Positions 53,142 through 63,951 of a DNA stretch of 64,000 nucleotides are shown one piece after another (the first letter of the stretch is position 1; the number at the start of each line of letters is the position of its first letter). The notes under the pieces are model-generated. The model saw only the letters and a list, made by a program, of their open reading frames with translations. It did not search any database and had not been told where the DNA came from. The position numbers and the translations under genes were made by a program. Source of the stretch: Spizellomyces sp. 'palustris' (taxonomy: Eukaryota; Chytridiomycota; Chytridiomycetes; Spizellomycetales; Spizellomycetaceae); the NCBI GenBank assembly GCA_006535965.1, contig QEAR01000019.1, positions 231,543 through 295,542 on the forward strand, written 5' to 3'.

Positions 53142-53806
53142 CTTCCACGATCGTTCAACTTGAGAATTGTGGTATAATACAAATGGCAATTGGCTCGAAG
53201 AAATCGGCACAATAAGCTATAGTTTTGCTTTTGGACTTTGCATAAGCATGTTCACTGTCTATAGGGTAGAGCGATAAGTCTCAGACATGTAGGTGTGGGT
53301 ATTAGCTTTAGCGAATTCGATGAAAATCGGCTTCGGGGACGGCTTCATTTACCACGCGCGGTACCCAGTAGTTATACATGACAAAGATCCATCTGCAATG
53401 TATTAGTTTCTCATATGTTTCGAAATGGTCATCAGGAGCTTCGTTGTTCTGTCTTGCCGAGTTAATTTTGTGCCAACTGTCCATGGGGTTGGATTACTTC
53501 ACATGCAACTTGGAGCAGGCGCTTGACGAGCATCCAACGCCTCAAGACTTTTGAGATGCGGGGGGCTCGTAAAGTTGATCTGCTCGTCGTTTACGTAAAA
53601 AAATGTAGGATTGCAGTCAAAAGCTTTGAGGAATCAGAGGAATCATCTCATTAAATGACTTTAAGAAATAAGAACCTCTCTATCTAAAGAGGGCTACAAG
53701 TCTAGACACAGATTGGACATCTCTATTACTGTACACGTAGAGTACCCGCCCCTACTCGTCCCAAACATCCTGAATACGTACTATATTGTGACATACATAC
53801 TACAAC
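53142..53806. other. Intergenic, convergent gene ends
   Basis: Between the 3' ends of the UV endonuclease and the membrane orphan. No supported feature. Confidence 0.55.
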
Positions 53807-55098
53807 TCAGTACTGTCTTGACCCAGCATTGTGCGAGGAATTGGTTCCATATGGTGAACCGTATGGCGAATTTTGCGTGCCTTTCCACGTATCAGTGGGG
53901 TAATTCCGTCCGTCACTGTATGCAGGGGCCACACCGTCGGATTTGTATGGACCCATGTAGCGGCCGCTGTTCGAGGAGGACGACCCGGTTGGGTTGTTTC
54001 CGGTACGTACCCGGTTGATGGCGGATAGCTCGCTAGATTCGGTATGCTGGGACGTGTTGGCGGAGAAGACACCTTTGCCGCGCATAGCATTTGAGACGGT
54101 TTCAAAGATATTTTCAATGAAGAGGACGATGGAGATGTGTAGGCAGGCTACAGAGTTATTGTACGATGAGGCTAACATAATGAAAAAGTTCCGGATGAGC
54201 TTGAGTTCAGCTTGCGAGATCATGAGCGCGTGTCATTACTTACTTCTCAGAGGGAAGAAGCATCCCAATTCGCTCACACAGAGAGCGATCACTAGCGCCA
54301 TCATCACATCATTGACAATCCGTAGGGTGCGGAGGACTTCGACCCGACCATTCCCACCAGGGAGAGTGAGAGCGTGTCGAGGAAGGTTCCAGGAGAAGCA
54401 GAACAGACCACCGAGAATGTAGATGACCAACGGAACGAAGCAAAGCCCCGTGAACAGCGGTGTAAACGTCGTGGGATAAGACGGAGCCTCGATAATTTCC
54501 TTTCCGGCCCTGTAGCCTAGTAATCCAGCGTAGAGCAGGACAAATGTGCAAAGACCTCTTTGGAAAAGCTTTCGGCGTTTGGTCCGTGTGATGACTTGGC
54601 CAAACCGAGTGATCCCTGCCATGGCCAAGAAGGTCTGTGCACGTTGCGGAGATAAGCACCAACACCTACTAGCAAAAAAGGCATCTTGTCACGTACCAAA
54701 AGAATGATGAATCCACTCAATCCAACGACATCCGACACAAGATAGTTTGCATCTAGACCCTTAAAAGCATAGGAAATGGCGGAGGCAAAAGCCATATTTC
54801 CCAGAGTTGCGATAAACAGGAACAAACTCCTCGCATTTACAATTCGGAACAGGCGCAGAATAGCAATGATGAGCCCAACAAAGACCCATGGCAGACTGGC
54901 ACCGATAACGATACCGGGTCCACCGAATGAGGTAGCGGCCTGCTGGGCGACACCGGCAGCAAATCCGGATATCTGCGCACGACAGAAATCGATGGCTTCA
55001 TTATCCGTTGCATTGAGGCCCACAGTAAATGAAATGGCTTTGAAGCCCACTACACAGGCCGTAGAGAGGTTGGCAGAGGGGAGAAGTGTTCCTGACAT
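53807..55098 (-). CDS. Orphan multi-pass membrane protein (about seven TM), 3 exons
   Basis: A 398-residue protein in the simplest model: exons 55098-54697, 54634-54244 and 54210-53807. The first intron (62 nt) joins GFIILL to TFLAMAG within a TM helix. The second would be only 33 nt (GTAAGT...CGCAAG). Longer alternatives starting at GTGTGA or GTGAGC a few codons upstream also keep frame, so about 20 residues around 54210-54280 are uncertain. Hydrophobic segments: LPWVFVGLIIAILRLF, SLFLFIATLGNMAFASAI, VVGLSGFIILL, LCTFVLLYAGLLGY, LCFVPLVIYILGGLFCF, DVMMALVIALCV, CLHISIVLFI. The cytosolic-looking tail is rich in Gly, Ser, Asn and Tyr. No family recognised; a receptor-like role is inference. 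Confidence 0.7.
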
Positions 55099-56226
55099 TT
55101 CAGACGTTCCCTATCGCTTTGGCAAAGGACAAGGTGGTTGACTGTGCAACAAAACTGCTGTGCTAATGTGTGGACAACAAACGAGGGATGTAGTAAGTTT
55201 GGCACAAACGAGCGGGGCGAACGTTCCCAGATGTCAAATAAATTGGGAGAAGCTGGAAGACTGTTGGGAAATGCTCACTTCCTTCACGACTGGAAGAAGG
55301 AAAAAGACGGCCGTAGAGGGGAGGCGTCTGGTGAGCTGACACTGAACAAAAGGAAGAAACTCTACTTGAATCAAAAGGCATCACGCCCGTCGTTTTTTTC
55401 GCAAGTCAAGAAAAGAAGAGATCGTGAAGCAATCATCTGAGCCCTTTTCTTTGCCGCCGGGTGTGCCAGTGTGGAAGTGTGAAGGTGTTACATTTTTTTC
55501 ATTGAACAGCAGATCTAAAGTCTTTCTGAAACGCGGCTTCTGCACTGGTCGGGATGATTAAAGAAAGTTTCCAAATTTACGCAGGGAAACTTGTTTGTAA
55601 TTCACAAGTAACAAATTGTTTTGTATTTCCAACAAGTCGTTCGTTTGGAGGCATTGGGACGTTTGTTTGTGCGTGGCTCATATAACACGGCAAAGGTTAC
55701 CGCGAGGGATTGGGGATATGGTCACGTTCGAAAATAGCAACAAATACGTTAAGCATGTTTTTCGTGGGCGCCATGCTTTTTAAAGTTTTGTGTTTCTGTG
55801 CGTAAGTGTGATTACACCTTTGGGACGAATGCAGAGCTTGCAAGTGGATTTAAAGGATGGACCACAAAAAGAAGTTTTTTTACGCTGGTGTGCGGACGTT
55901 AGGGAATTGACAAATGTGGTGGAGATGGGGGTGATGGGGGGGACTCGGCGACGGGACTCGGCGATGGGCCTCGGCGGGGGGACTCGGCGGGGGACTTGAC
56001 TCTTCCCCAACAGCAGTGGGCTTACACAACTGTGCCACCCAATCTTGGTTGTGCAGCGGCCAAAGAAGCATCATTTTAGCGCAACAAGATCATTCAAATA
56101 CTGTCTAAACGAGCATCTTTAATGTCATTGAGGGATATCATCCTCGGATAAATACTATATATATACAGAATACAACGACAGTGCAATAGATTAGCTCTAG
56201 CAGGAACACAATTTGGTCCTGCATGG
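55099..56226. other. Intergenic, about 1.1 kb, with a 13-bp minisatellite
   Basis: Between two minus-strand genes. Frames at 55138-55440 (+) and 55780-56074 show no domains. The short repeat is listed separately. Confidence 0.5.
55939..55992. repeat. GC-rich minisatellite, about four 13-bp units
   Basis: Repeated units of the form GGGACTCGGCGAC, GGGACTCGGCGAT, GGGCCTCGGCGGG, GGGACTCGGCGGG, head to tail. Confidence 0.85.
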
Positions 56227-57250
56227 TCAGCGCTTTCCGACTACCCAAGGATGTTCTAATATTTCCTTAAATCCAGCCCTATACCTCTGGTCTTTGACCA
56301 ACAGCCTCCCGATGAGCTCCTGGCAAGCGTCTGAGCATTTAGGTAGCTGATAACCGCCAAAGGCCGTTTGATGCGGTGTAGCAAACGGCCCACAGCCCCT
56401 GTTGACCATTCCGTACAGTAGCACACCCAGACTCCATGCTTCTGCCTTTTCAGGTTCGTATCCTTTGCCAAGTACGATCTCTGGTGGAGCAAATTCCAGC
56501 GTGCCGTGAAAGTCGGATTCGGTGCATCTGGTCGTTGTGTCAACATTTTGCAAGGCGCCGCCAAAGTCGATGAGCTTTGCAATAGGCAGGGTGCCTGACC
56601 AGTCGATGAGTATGTTTTCGTCTTTAATGTCCCCGTGGATAATATGGTAATTTGTGAAAAGGGAGTCGGCTGCGGTAATGATTTGCAGGAAGATGGTGTG
56701 GGCGTCATCTTCGGTCAGTGGTTTCACTTCGAGAAGCTCGAATAGATCCATTGCACGTCGCCTGACTGGTCGGATAGCTGAGGGGAATGGGTTGTGTTCG
56801 ACGGGTCGAATTGCTGAACACCGCCATGATGATCCAAACAGTTCCATAACGATGAGAACTGCTCGGTCATCTTGGAAGAAATCGATAAAGCAAATGACGG
56901 AAGCATGGTCAATGGTTCTTAGAACATGGACCTACGTCACACGGTGACAGTCAGCACCTTTTCCGACACTTGCTGCAAGACGCCAGAACACATACCTCTT
57001 TCGGTACAAGTCCCAACACGTTGTCGTGCACCCACTGATTGTCTGGGATGCAAGATTTTGGAATCAACTTGACGGCGACTTCCTTCCTGTCTCGCCGGCG
57101 GACAGCCGAGAAGATGCGTCCGGAACCACCACAGCCAAGATCGTCTTGACCTGTGCTGTACTCTTTGCGAAATTCTGGTGGAAGTGTCCACACTTTGTTG
57201 GAGGTGACAGTCTTGTCTTTTGTTTCGAGGTTGTGATAAAGCGCAGGCAT
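56227..57250 (-). CDS. PAS-kinase-like Ser/Thr protein kinase, 2-3 exons
   Basis: A 319-residue kinase: exons 57250-56996 and 56931-56227. The kinase domain fills nearly the whole protein: LGCGGSGRIFSAVRRRDRKE, Lys in VAVKLIPK, hinge VMELFG, catalytic loop IIHGDIKDENI, LIDFGGA, FHGTLEFAPPEIV, EAWSLGVLLYGMV and the C-terminal EILEHPWVV. The IKDEN and FxGTxE(Y/F)xAPEV pattern fits PASK and PIM-like CAMK kinases. No PAS domain is present. HGD replaces HRD, keeping the catalytic Asp. A 60-nt in-frame stretch after ELFGSSWR (SAIRP...) has GT...CAG ends and interrupts a conserved region, so it is probably a third intron; that would give 299 residues. Start: ATG at 57250. Confidence 0.88.
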
Positions 57251-58520
57251 TGTTCCGATGAGTGAGTAGGGTATATTCTGGCAAGAAACTCTAAAAATAA
57301 AATGCAGCAGGAAATAATAATTTGGAATCAAGTCGGTGGTGTTCCGTTGGCCGCGTGTTATAAATTGTACGTGGACGTTCACAAGCTCGGAATCGGCGCA
57401 CCCCCCCCACAGCCTTTATGTGAACAAGAAACGGGGTGCCGGCGAGACACAGTCCGGTCTACTGATTTAAGGCTGTCTTTTGTGAATTCTGACGTCGTGT
57501 GGATTTTGACAGCACCACTCCATGGTCCAAAAGTTTAAATGGCAAACCATTGAAAGCCCATGTGAGATCATTCCGGCAACAATGGTGCTTTTTTAAACTC
57601 GGAGCCTCCCCCCACCACCGAAAGTGAGACCCAAAAAAGAATCTTTACTCAGGGCGTTCAATCAAATGGTCCCTGTCATTCAAAATTAAAGAGGATGAGA
57701 GGAGATCCTTTTTGTGCTCGAGAATCACACAAAACTCAAATGGCAAGCGATCACCACGGGATTTTGGGGGCAATTCTTACCGGGCGGCTCTACCAGGACT
57801 TGTTCAATACGTTGTTTTGGTGCCCCAATGCAATTGCCATATGTCATCGTACTGGGGATCTCAAAGGGAATCAGAGTTGTATGACGAACGCGACACGTCG
57901 TCAAGCAAGGGTTTCCGTCACTCAAATAAAGTAAGTAGGATGTGATTCAGGTGAGTTGATCACACCACAGTGTGACGAGGTCGTGCCAGGCAGAACAACA
58001 GGTTGCAGGTTTGCGGAGTGGAGGAGAAAGGGCATTTTGCTCAGGTGCGTTTCTTCTTGGCGCCACGGATTCTTTTACGGTAACGGCTTCATAGCTTTTC
58101 AGGTGCTACTTGGGCGGGAGCACACGGCAAAGGCTTTCCCCCAACAGGGTGTTGGAAAACGGAGAAAAGGGCCCCGACCGCCCGACTAGGCTCCCAGTGC
58201 ATCTTGTCTGGAACTGGTGCGGTGTCCGACGATTGGCCCTTTGAATCAGTCGATGGGCCATTGTCCCTTCAAAGCCCTGGGCAGCCCTCCCCCCTCTTGG
58301 CCAGTATCGCACAATGACACGTGCGGTCCGACGAAGGTTCGAGCAGTCGGTGCCTTACGTAAACTCCGAACATTGGGTTCATCCATTGGAATGATTTGAA
58401 ACACCATTGGAATGATTTGAAACGTGCATTGCATCCATGCGTAACTCGGTAACAGGAAGTGACACCCTCAGTAGGGAAAACCGAAATTGAAAGGCATTAA
58501 TCACAGTGGAACGGGAGCAC
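57251..58520. other. Intergenic, divergent promoters, about 1.3 kb
   Basis: Between the divergently transcribed kinase and TRM13 genes. Contains a 21-bp tandem duplication at 58383-58423. Small frames at 57695-58399 have no domain. Confidence 0.5.
58383..58423. repeat. 21-bp tandem duplication upstream of TRM13
   Basis: The unit CCATTGGAATGATTTGAAAC occurs twice in direct tandem, separated by one base. CCATTGG is also the inverse form of a CCAAT box (ATTGG), so each unit carries a potential CCAAT-factor site, about 100-140 nt before the TRM13 ATG. Confidence 0.8.
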
Positions 58521-60142
58521 ATGGCGAAGCGGAAGAGGCAAGAGGAAGAAGCAGAGGAAGTCATCCCTCCAGCAAGAGATAACCAATGTCATTATTGGGT
58601 ACGTGGGAGGACATTTATCCATCATGAGAATCATTAACGGCGGTTTTCAATTGACCACGTCTTGTTTGTTCAGGTCAAGCGGAAAAGGAGGTACTGCCAT
58701 CTGGGGGTGAAGCCAGGGAAAACATATTGTGGGCAACACTCGGTTCTGGAGGAGGGCGAGCCGGGTGACCGGATTCCGTGCCCTTATGACTCCAAACAGT
58801 ACGTTTTCCTGCCCACACCATTTGTTTAGCAGAACGTCAAAGCAAACTCGTCTGTTAGCAACATTTCAGCAAAAGACGTGGAAAAGCATCTCAAAAAATG
58901 CAACAGTCGTCCCAAACCCCGTCCCCCATATCACGTTGACGATATCAATGTTCCTCGTTTATCACCTACGGTCGCATCCGATGATGCGGATCGACCGATT
59001 AGCAAAGATCGCCTAAGAGCATTACCGTCCCAAATGTTTGCTGCGTTAGTGGATAAAATACGGCGGTTGCATGCCAAGGTATTGCCGGAGGGAAAGAATG
59101 ACTTTGATATGGTCATCTTATCACATCCTGCAATGGCCAGTAGAGTGTAAGTGCTGCGACTGTCGAATATCATACCGCCCGACACGACTCACATTTCCGC
59201 CTGTACAGTGATATATCACACGGTGGAAAACATGCCACGCAACAATCATCGCTCCTTGGCCACTTGGATCGTTTGGGACTCCTCCAGCAGAGTAACGTGT
59301 ACATTGAATTCGGATGCGGAAAAGGCGAACTCGCAAATTGGATACACGTCGCCGTCGGTGACCCTTCCAGATATGTTTTGGTGGACCGTCGCAACTTTCG
59401 GCAAAAGGTAACGTGCTGTCCAACTCCAGAGGAAAACACGGTGCTAACAAAGAGTCATCATCAGTTTGACGCAAACATCAAACTCGACCCGACAACATGG
59501 GTCGATCGGCTCTCCATGGATATAAAAGATCTCGATCTAACGCAATATAGTCGCGTCCGATCTGAAAAGAGCATAGCAGTCTCAAAACATCTTTGCGGAT
59601 CCGCAACTGACATCACCCTCCGGTGCATCGGACATTACGTAAAGAACGGTGGCAACATTCAAGGAGTCGTCATTGCACTTTGTTGTCACCAGATTTGTAA
59701 ATACGGCATGTACGTTGATCATGGGTATTTGAATGACATTGGCATCAGCGAAGAGGAATTTCGGTTCATGTGCGTGATGAGTACGTGGGCTGTTTGTGGA
59801 AGTCGGGAACAACAGAGGGCTGCTGAGGAGGAGAGTGCTGTTCATGGTGTCTCAAACGAGGAGAAGGCCCACACGGAGAAAGAGGATGATGACGAGGCAG
59901 ATCAGCACACCCTTGATGCGGTCGATGCCGTAGATTTGCAAAAGGACGGTGAACATTGGTCAGGCCTATCGTTCTCGGAGAGAGCGAAACTCGGGTTTCA
60001 GTGCAAACGGATATTCGATCATGGCCGATTACTCTATTTAAGAAGATTGGGATTCGAGGCGGACCTCGTGTATTATATTGGTAAAGACAAGAGCTTGGAG
60101 AATTTGGCGTTGGTTGCGCGGCGGAAGGGTGGAGACAGCTGA
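58521..60142 (+). CDS. TRM13: tRNA:m4X 2'-O-methyltransferase TRM13, 5 exons
   Basis: A 455-residue protein. Exons 58521-58598, 58674-58798, 58859-59146, 59209-59407 and 59465-60142, all in frame. Domains in order: a zf-TRM13 CCCH finger (CHYWVKRKRRYCHLG, then YCGQHS, residues 22-50); a U11-48K-like CHHC finger (IPCPYDSKHNIS, VEKHLKKCN); the TRM13 methyltransferase with the SAM motif YIEFGCGKGELANWI, then YVLVDRRNFRQK, IAVSKHLCGSATD and ALCCHQICKY. The last two are diagnostic of TRM13. The enzyme 2'-O-methylates position 4 in the acceptor stem of tRNA-Gly, tRNA-Pro and tRNA-His. An acidic insert (about residues 345-385) sits before the C-terminal FSERAKLGFQCKRIFDHGR, which is also conserved. 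Confidence 0.96.
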
Positions 60143-60870
60143 TACTCTTGCATGTACAAAACTGGGCGCAGTTGAATAGACGCGAGGAATTGAATAGACA
60201 ACAAAACAGGGATATTCTGATAGCAACAATTTTGAATGTTCATTTATACATGTATATCATTGTTTCACTGATCTTGTTCATCTCTAAAATTCAAATCACC
60301 GTACACTGATTTTACATTTTTTGTGCAGGTAACTTTGGCGCGCTCTCCAAGGGCCCTCGATGTTCAAACTCACGCGTTATTGCGATGATGTTATTGTATC
60401 CCATTTTAGGGTGTTTGGGGTAAGCGTGTGGTATCTTGGACCGAGAAAAAGAAAAGCCTATGGCACCATCCCAGCGCAGAACGCAGAACGCGTGTAACTT
60501 TGGCACATCACCCTGACCCGACGTAGGGCGTACCCTGCCAACGACCGGCCAGCAACGCCCAGGAATTACTACAGCCATTACCGAAGATCATACCCAACTG
60601 AACGATCGAGCGCCGGACGCGCACCTCGGTAAGGGGTGTTCGATTGATCCCTTGAATTCGTACGCTGTGGTGGAGGATCCTGCGCGTCAAGAGTACCTAC
60701 CTGTATTATGACCTGGTGGTCCAGGAAGGTTCATAGGGCTGAGCACTTGATTACGGTTTACGGGCGGTATGAAAAAGGGATGCCCATCCCAGGCTCCAAT
60801 ATTTATCTGCGCACCCTGCGGTATGAAAAGGGTGGAGGCCCACGAGACCCTCCTCAGGCGTGCATAAGGG
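60143..60870. other. Intergenic / start of degenerate region
   Basis: No intact gene. From about 60700 the minus strand shows exon-like open pieces (NIGAWDGHPFF, then PMNLPGPPGHN, followed by a GTAGGT donor) that cannot be joined into a full gene. A short motif, GCGGTATGAAAA plus a G run, occurs twice (near 60764 and 60819). Confidence 0.4.
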
Positions 60871-60889
60871 ATGCCTCCGACGAATTTTC

Positions 60890-61350
60890 TATTTTTCTGC
60901 GAGATCGCCATCAATGTCATCTGCGTCCCAAATCTCCAACGTCAACATCTCTTTAATGGGTTTGCTTAGAGAAATCTTCAATGACGTCATCTATGTCGAA
61001 AAATATGTACATCTCCGACTCTCCGGTTTGGAGCGTCCAGAGCATCGATAGAACGATCCCGTCTAGTCAGTCCTGATGGAGGATCTTACGTTCACGCCCC
61101 CAACACATTAAGCATTGCCTATAGCTACGGGATTCCGAAGCGGGCCACTTGACCTTGAAGCGCTGCAGCCTCGCCAGGCCCCTTTCATCGGTGACCCCGA
61201 ATCGCCGCTTAACCCTGAATACGTGCAGGCCCCAACAAAGGAGGACCCAGCAACGCTTCAAGGAGCCTGTGGGAGACCGAACGGGCGACTTACCTAGAAA
61301 CTCATCCATATCTCGACACTGGAGGAGGACGCGGTCACGTTCACGTACCC
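60890..61350 (-). pseudogene. Possible degenerate C2-like acidic repeats (weak)
   Basis: Three minus-strand stretches carry a similar hydrophobic-then-acidic pattern: VLLQCRDMDEFLG (about 61295-61345), EMYIFFDIDDVIEDF (about 60971-61021) and MLTLEIWDADDIDGDL (about 60895-60950). C2 domains have this kind of strand followed by an Asp-rich loop. In-frame stops occur between them, and no full domain can be assembled. It could be a decayed multi-exon gene or chance. Confidence 0.25.
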
Positions 61351-61570
61351 AACATATTAAGCAATGCCTGTAGCTACGGGATGCCGAAACGGGCCACTTA
61401 CCTTGAAGCGCTGCTGCCTCGCCAATGGGGCCGAGCAGCGCTTAAGGCCCCTTTCATCGGTGACCCCGAATCGCCGCTTAACCCTGAATACGTGCAGGCC
61501 CCAACAAAGGAGGACCCAGCAACGCTTCAAGGAGCCTGCGCATATGATTGCCTGCGCGGGAGACCGAATC
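61090..61570. repeat. Direct duplication of an exon-like block (about 200 bp, two copies)
   Basis: Copies at about 61090-61290 and 61343-61570. The central 90 bp or so (starting GGCCCCTTTCATCGGTGACC and ending at CTTCAAGGAGCCTG) are identical. The right copy has about 21 bp extra near 61430 (GGGGCCGAGCAGCGCTTAA region) and an extra insertion near 61540. On the minus strand each copy reads as an exon preceded by CAG (61266 and 61535). The right copy has a GTAAGT donor at 61401-61396; the left copy has GTCAAG instead. Confidence 0.85.
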
Positions 61571-61850
61571 GGCCGCTGAGCCCATGCGGACGCCTCAGCA
61601 ATGGAAGACTCGGCAGCATTGGACGGTTCCAGCGCATGAACGTTCCCGGATGCCAACATCTTCCCGTCTTCTAACAATCGTAATCGCTTGACTACATCCG
61701 CTTGCATGGATGCGAGAATATCCGCCAGCCAGAAGCGGCATTCGATAACTGCGATGTGGAATCAATAAGATGAAGCATTACGTAGTAACACTTGCTGAAC
61801 GCTGGCTTCGTTTCCTCCTTGGCCGACTCCGTTAAGCCGTCGCATTCTTT
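61351..61850. other. Minus-strand open stretch 61357-61707 and flank, no gene called
   Basis: A 116-codon frame containing the right copy of the duplicated block (SLKRCWVLLCWGLHVF) and an upstream Ala/Ser/Glu-rich part. No family recognised. Trp/Cys/Arg-rich composition argues against a functional protein. Confidence 0.3.
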
Positions 61851-61944
61851 TCACGGTGTCTGTACACCAGGCTGGCTGATCGCCGCCTTGCATTCTTGGC
61901 CGTAATCCGTAGAGAAATTGCAGTTATTCTGGGTGATGGGAGCA

Positions 61945-62150
61945 CCTGCTTTGCTTTCAGTATTTACAGACTGTCGAACGCGACAGGTGAGTAAGAGCGC
62001 ATGTCGAAATGACGATGCGTAAGTACCTTCTTTACATCTTGGCCGCATTCGCAGGGAAGAAACGGTTTGTGGCATGTATGCCTGCTCTGTTCGTTACCGG
62101 AACAGATTGCCGTACCGAACAGATAAGTAACAGAGAATTTGGATAGCAGA
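61945..62150. repeat. Diverged direct repeat pair, about 65 bp each
   Basis: 61951-62015 and about 62079-62145 align along their length (CCTGCT...TGTTC/TTTC..., CAGA(C/T)TG(T/C)CG, then A(A/C)CG(C/A)(G/A)ACAG followed by a splice-donor-like TAAGTAA or TGAGTAAG). On the minus strand both give LLLxCxVRQSV. Confidence 0.45.
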
Positions 62151-62295
62151 TGCGGATTGTGGCTGTACCAAGCACACCTTTCGTAACGCGTTGGCCGTTC
62201 CGCCGAGAAGGGTGATTTCTCAGCAGTATGTGAGCTGCTTGTAAGCTCGGGTTGCTGGCGTTGTCAACCCTGGTCTGAAGACCTAGCAAAGGCAA

Positions 62296-63900
62296 GATGG
62301 GGAAGTGGGGAATCGGCTGGAGGAGGGCCTTTTTATAACCCCCCGGACCGCGTGCTTTTACTGCGCACGAGCTGGAATGTTGTAGTGATAGAAGGATGTC
62401 TTTGCTAATAGCTTACGTGATGATCCCCCTCAACGAGCGCGTGCTGCGCAATCGAAGTACTTGTTTACATGAACGACATATGCACATCCAAGCATAAAAT
62501 AGATAAAAGAAAGCATTAGATATGCTTGGAGACCACCGAGATATAAGCTTGGGCATACCAGTATTGGCACCGTAGGATCGAAATGGATCGTCACACCTTG
62601 GCGCATAGCACAAGGTTGTCAATTGTACGGAAAGTCAATGCGAGATTCGCTAGATATTTGCGCACACTTTTTTCTACGCTTTCGATCTCTCGGATGACAT
62701 TTCAAATATTGTGATAATCTTTCTAATATTTGGAATTCTCGGTCTGGTAACAGAATAAAATGAAACTGTAGCTCACACCTCATGTCATGAATGTCTATTT
62801 TGCTGGGGTTTTTTTTTTCAGAATGTAAGAAACCATGTACTATGAGTAAAGTAACTCGCACTTGCGGTGCTCCAGTCTTACTCCGCTCCCATCTATTTCT
62901 TCTTCGCCCCCAATATCGAACTAAACAACCATGTCTCGGGGTAATCGTCCCAAGCATCATCAATCACCAACCAAATGCTGGCTCCCTCCCCCCCATTTAT
63001 GACCTACATTCCTCGTGGTAAACTACAAACTCTGCTGTTCTACCACGAGCTCCCAGGTGAAGAGGGATGCCACGATCCATCCCATCAAGTCTACAGCATG
63101 GGTCCAGATTTTAGACCCGCTGAAGCGGGTATGCAAAGGATTGGAAGCTTGTCCCTGTTGACAGATATGGCTCACCTTTGAACTCGCTAGAAATCATTAT
63201 GAAACCCCCAGTCTCCCCGTCGAATACGACTCCCCTCCTGTCTCCGACGAGGAACTTCCAAACCCTCAATCCCATTTCGGCGCAGCCTCGCAACATGGCA
63301 ACCTGCATCCCGCATCCCGGACACCCGTGTCTTCCTAAGCTACCCAGATCATTTGTCAACAAGGGTCGACCGGCCTCATCCATCCAACGGAAACAACAAG
63401 AAACCTCCACCGCTTATCCTTCGAGCGAAGAACCGACTTGCTGGGGTGCTCAAATAGCTAGTCGACCCACGAGCGAAACGAGATGCCTGCTCGTGATCCG
63501 CGCTCCTTCTTTCGTGGTAATCTGACGTTCCGGCGTTCTGCTACTTTTCCCCGGACGAAGAAGCATGCGGCGATCCAGAATCGAGTAGCGTGGGGATCTG
63601 AGTAGTCAGATCCAATGGACTGTAGCCCAATGCGTAGATACAACGAGCAGTGGGGTGCGTTTCCCTAGTAAACTAGTGCCGGGGGCACAGGACATTGATT
63701 GAACAGTGATACTAGTTCGGCGGCGCTGTCCACCCAAGAAGGTTTCAGAAAACTGTATGCTGTTGCGCATATGAAAAAGTGGCCGAGGTAGCTGGTTTAT
63801 TTGTTGTAGGATAGTGCGGAGCCGGTGGGTATTGGCACTAGCACAGCACCAGGGAGTCAACCGGCGACAACCGGTTCGGAAAAGCTGACGAAGCTACTAC
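62296..63900. other. No supported gene
   Basis: Several overlapping frames of 60-115 codons on both strands, none with a recognisable domain or consistent splice partners. Base composition is mixed. Confidence 0.45.
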
Positions 63901-63902
63901 TA

Positions 63903-63951
63903 GGGTAGTATACATGCAATACATAACGGTTGTTCTAACCGGATACTACCC
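63903..63951. repeat. Nested inverted repeat (hairpin)
   Basis: Outer arms GGGTAGTAT (63903-63911) and ATACTACCC (63943-63951), perfect 9 bp. Inner arms CGGTT (63927-63931) and AACCG (63937-63941) with a 5-base loop. Just upstream lies a self-complementary AACCGGTT. Confidence 0.7.

Noticed and set aside
52571-53212. 213-codon minus frame
   Set aside because: Antisense shadow of the basic UVE1 tail.
55138-55440. 100-codon + frame
   Set aside because: Lys/Arg-rich, no domain, and it lies at the 5' flank of a minus-strand gene.
61115-61674. + strand frames carrying PFIGDPESPLNPEYVQAP
   Set aside because: The same duplicated DNA is read in different frames in the two copies on this strand; splice-like borders fit the minus strand better. 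Neither is convincing as a protein.
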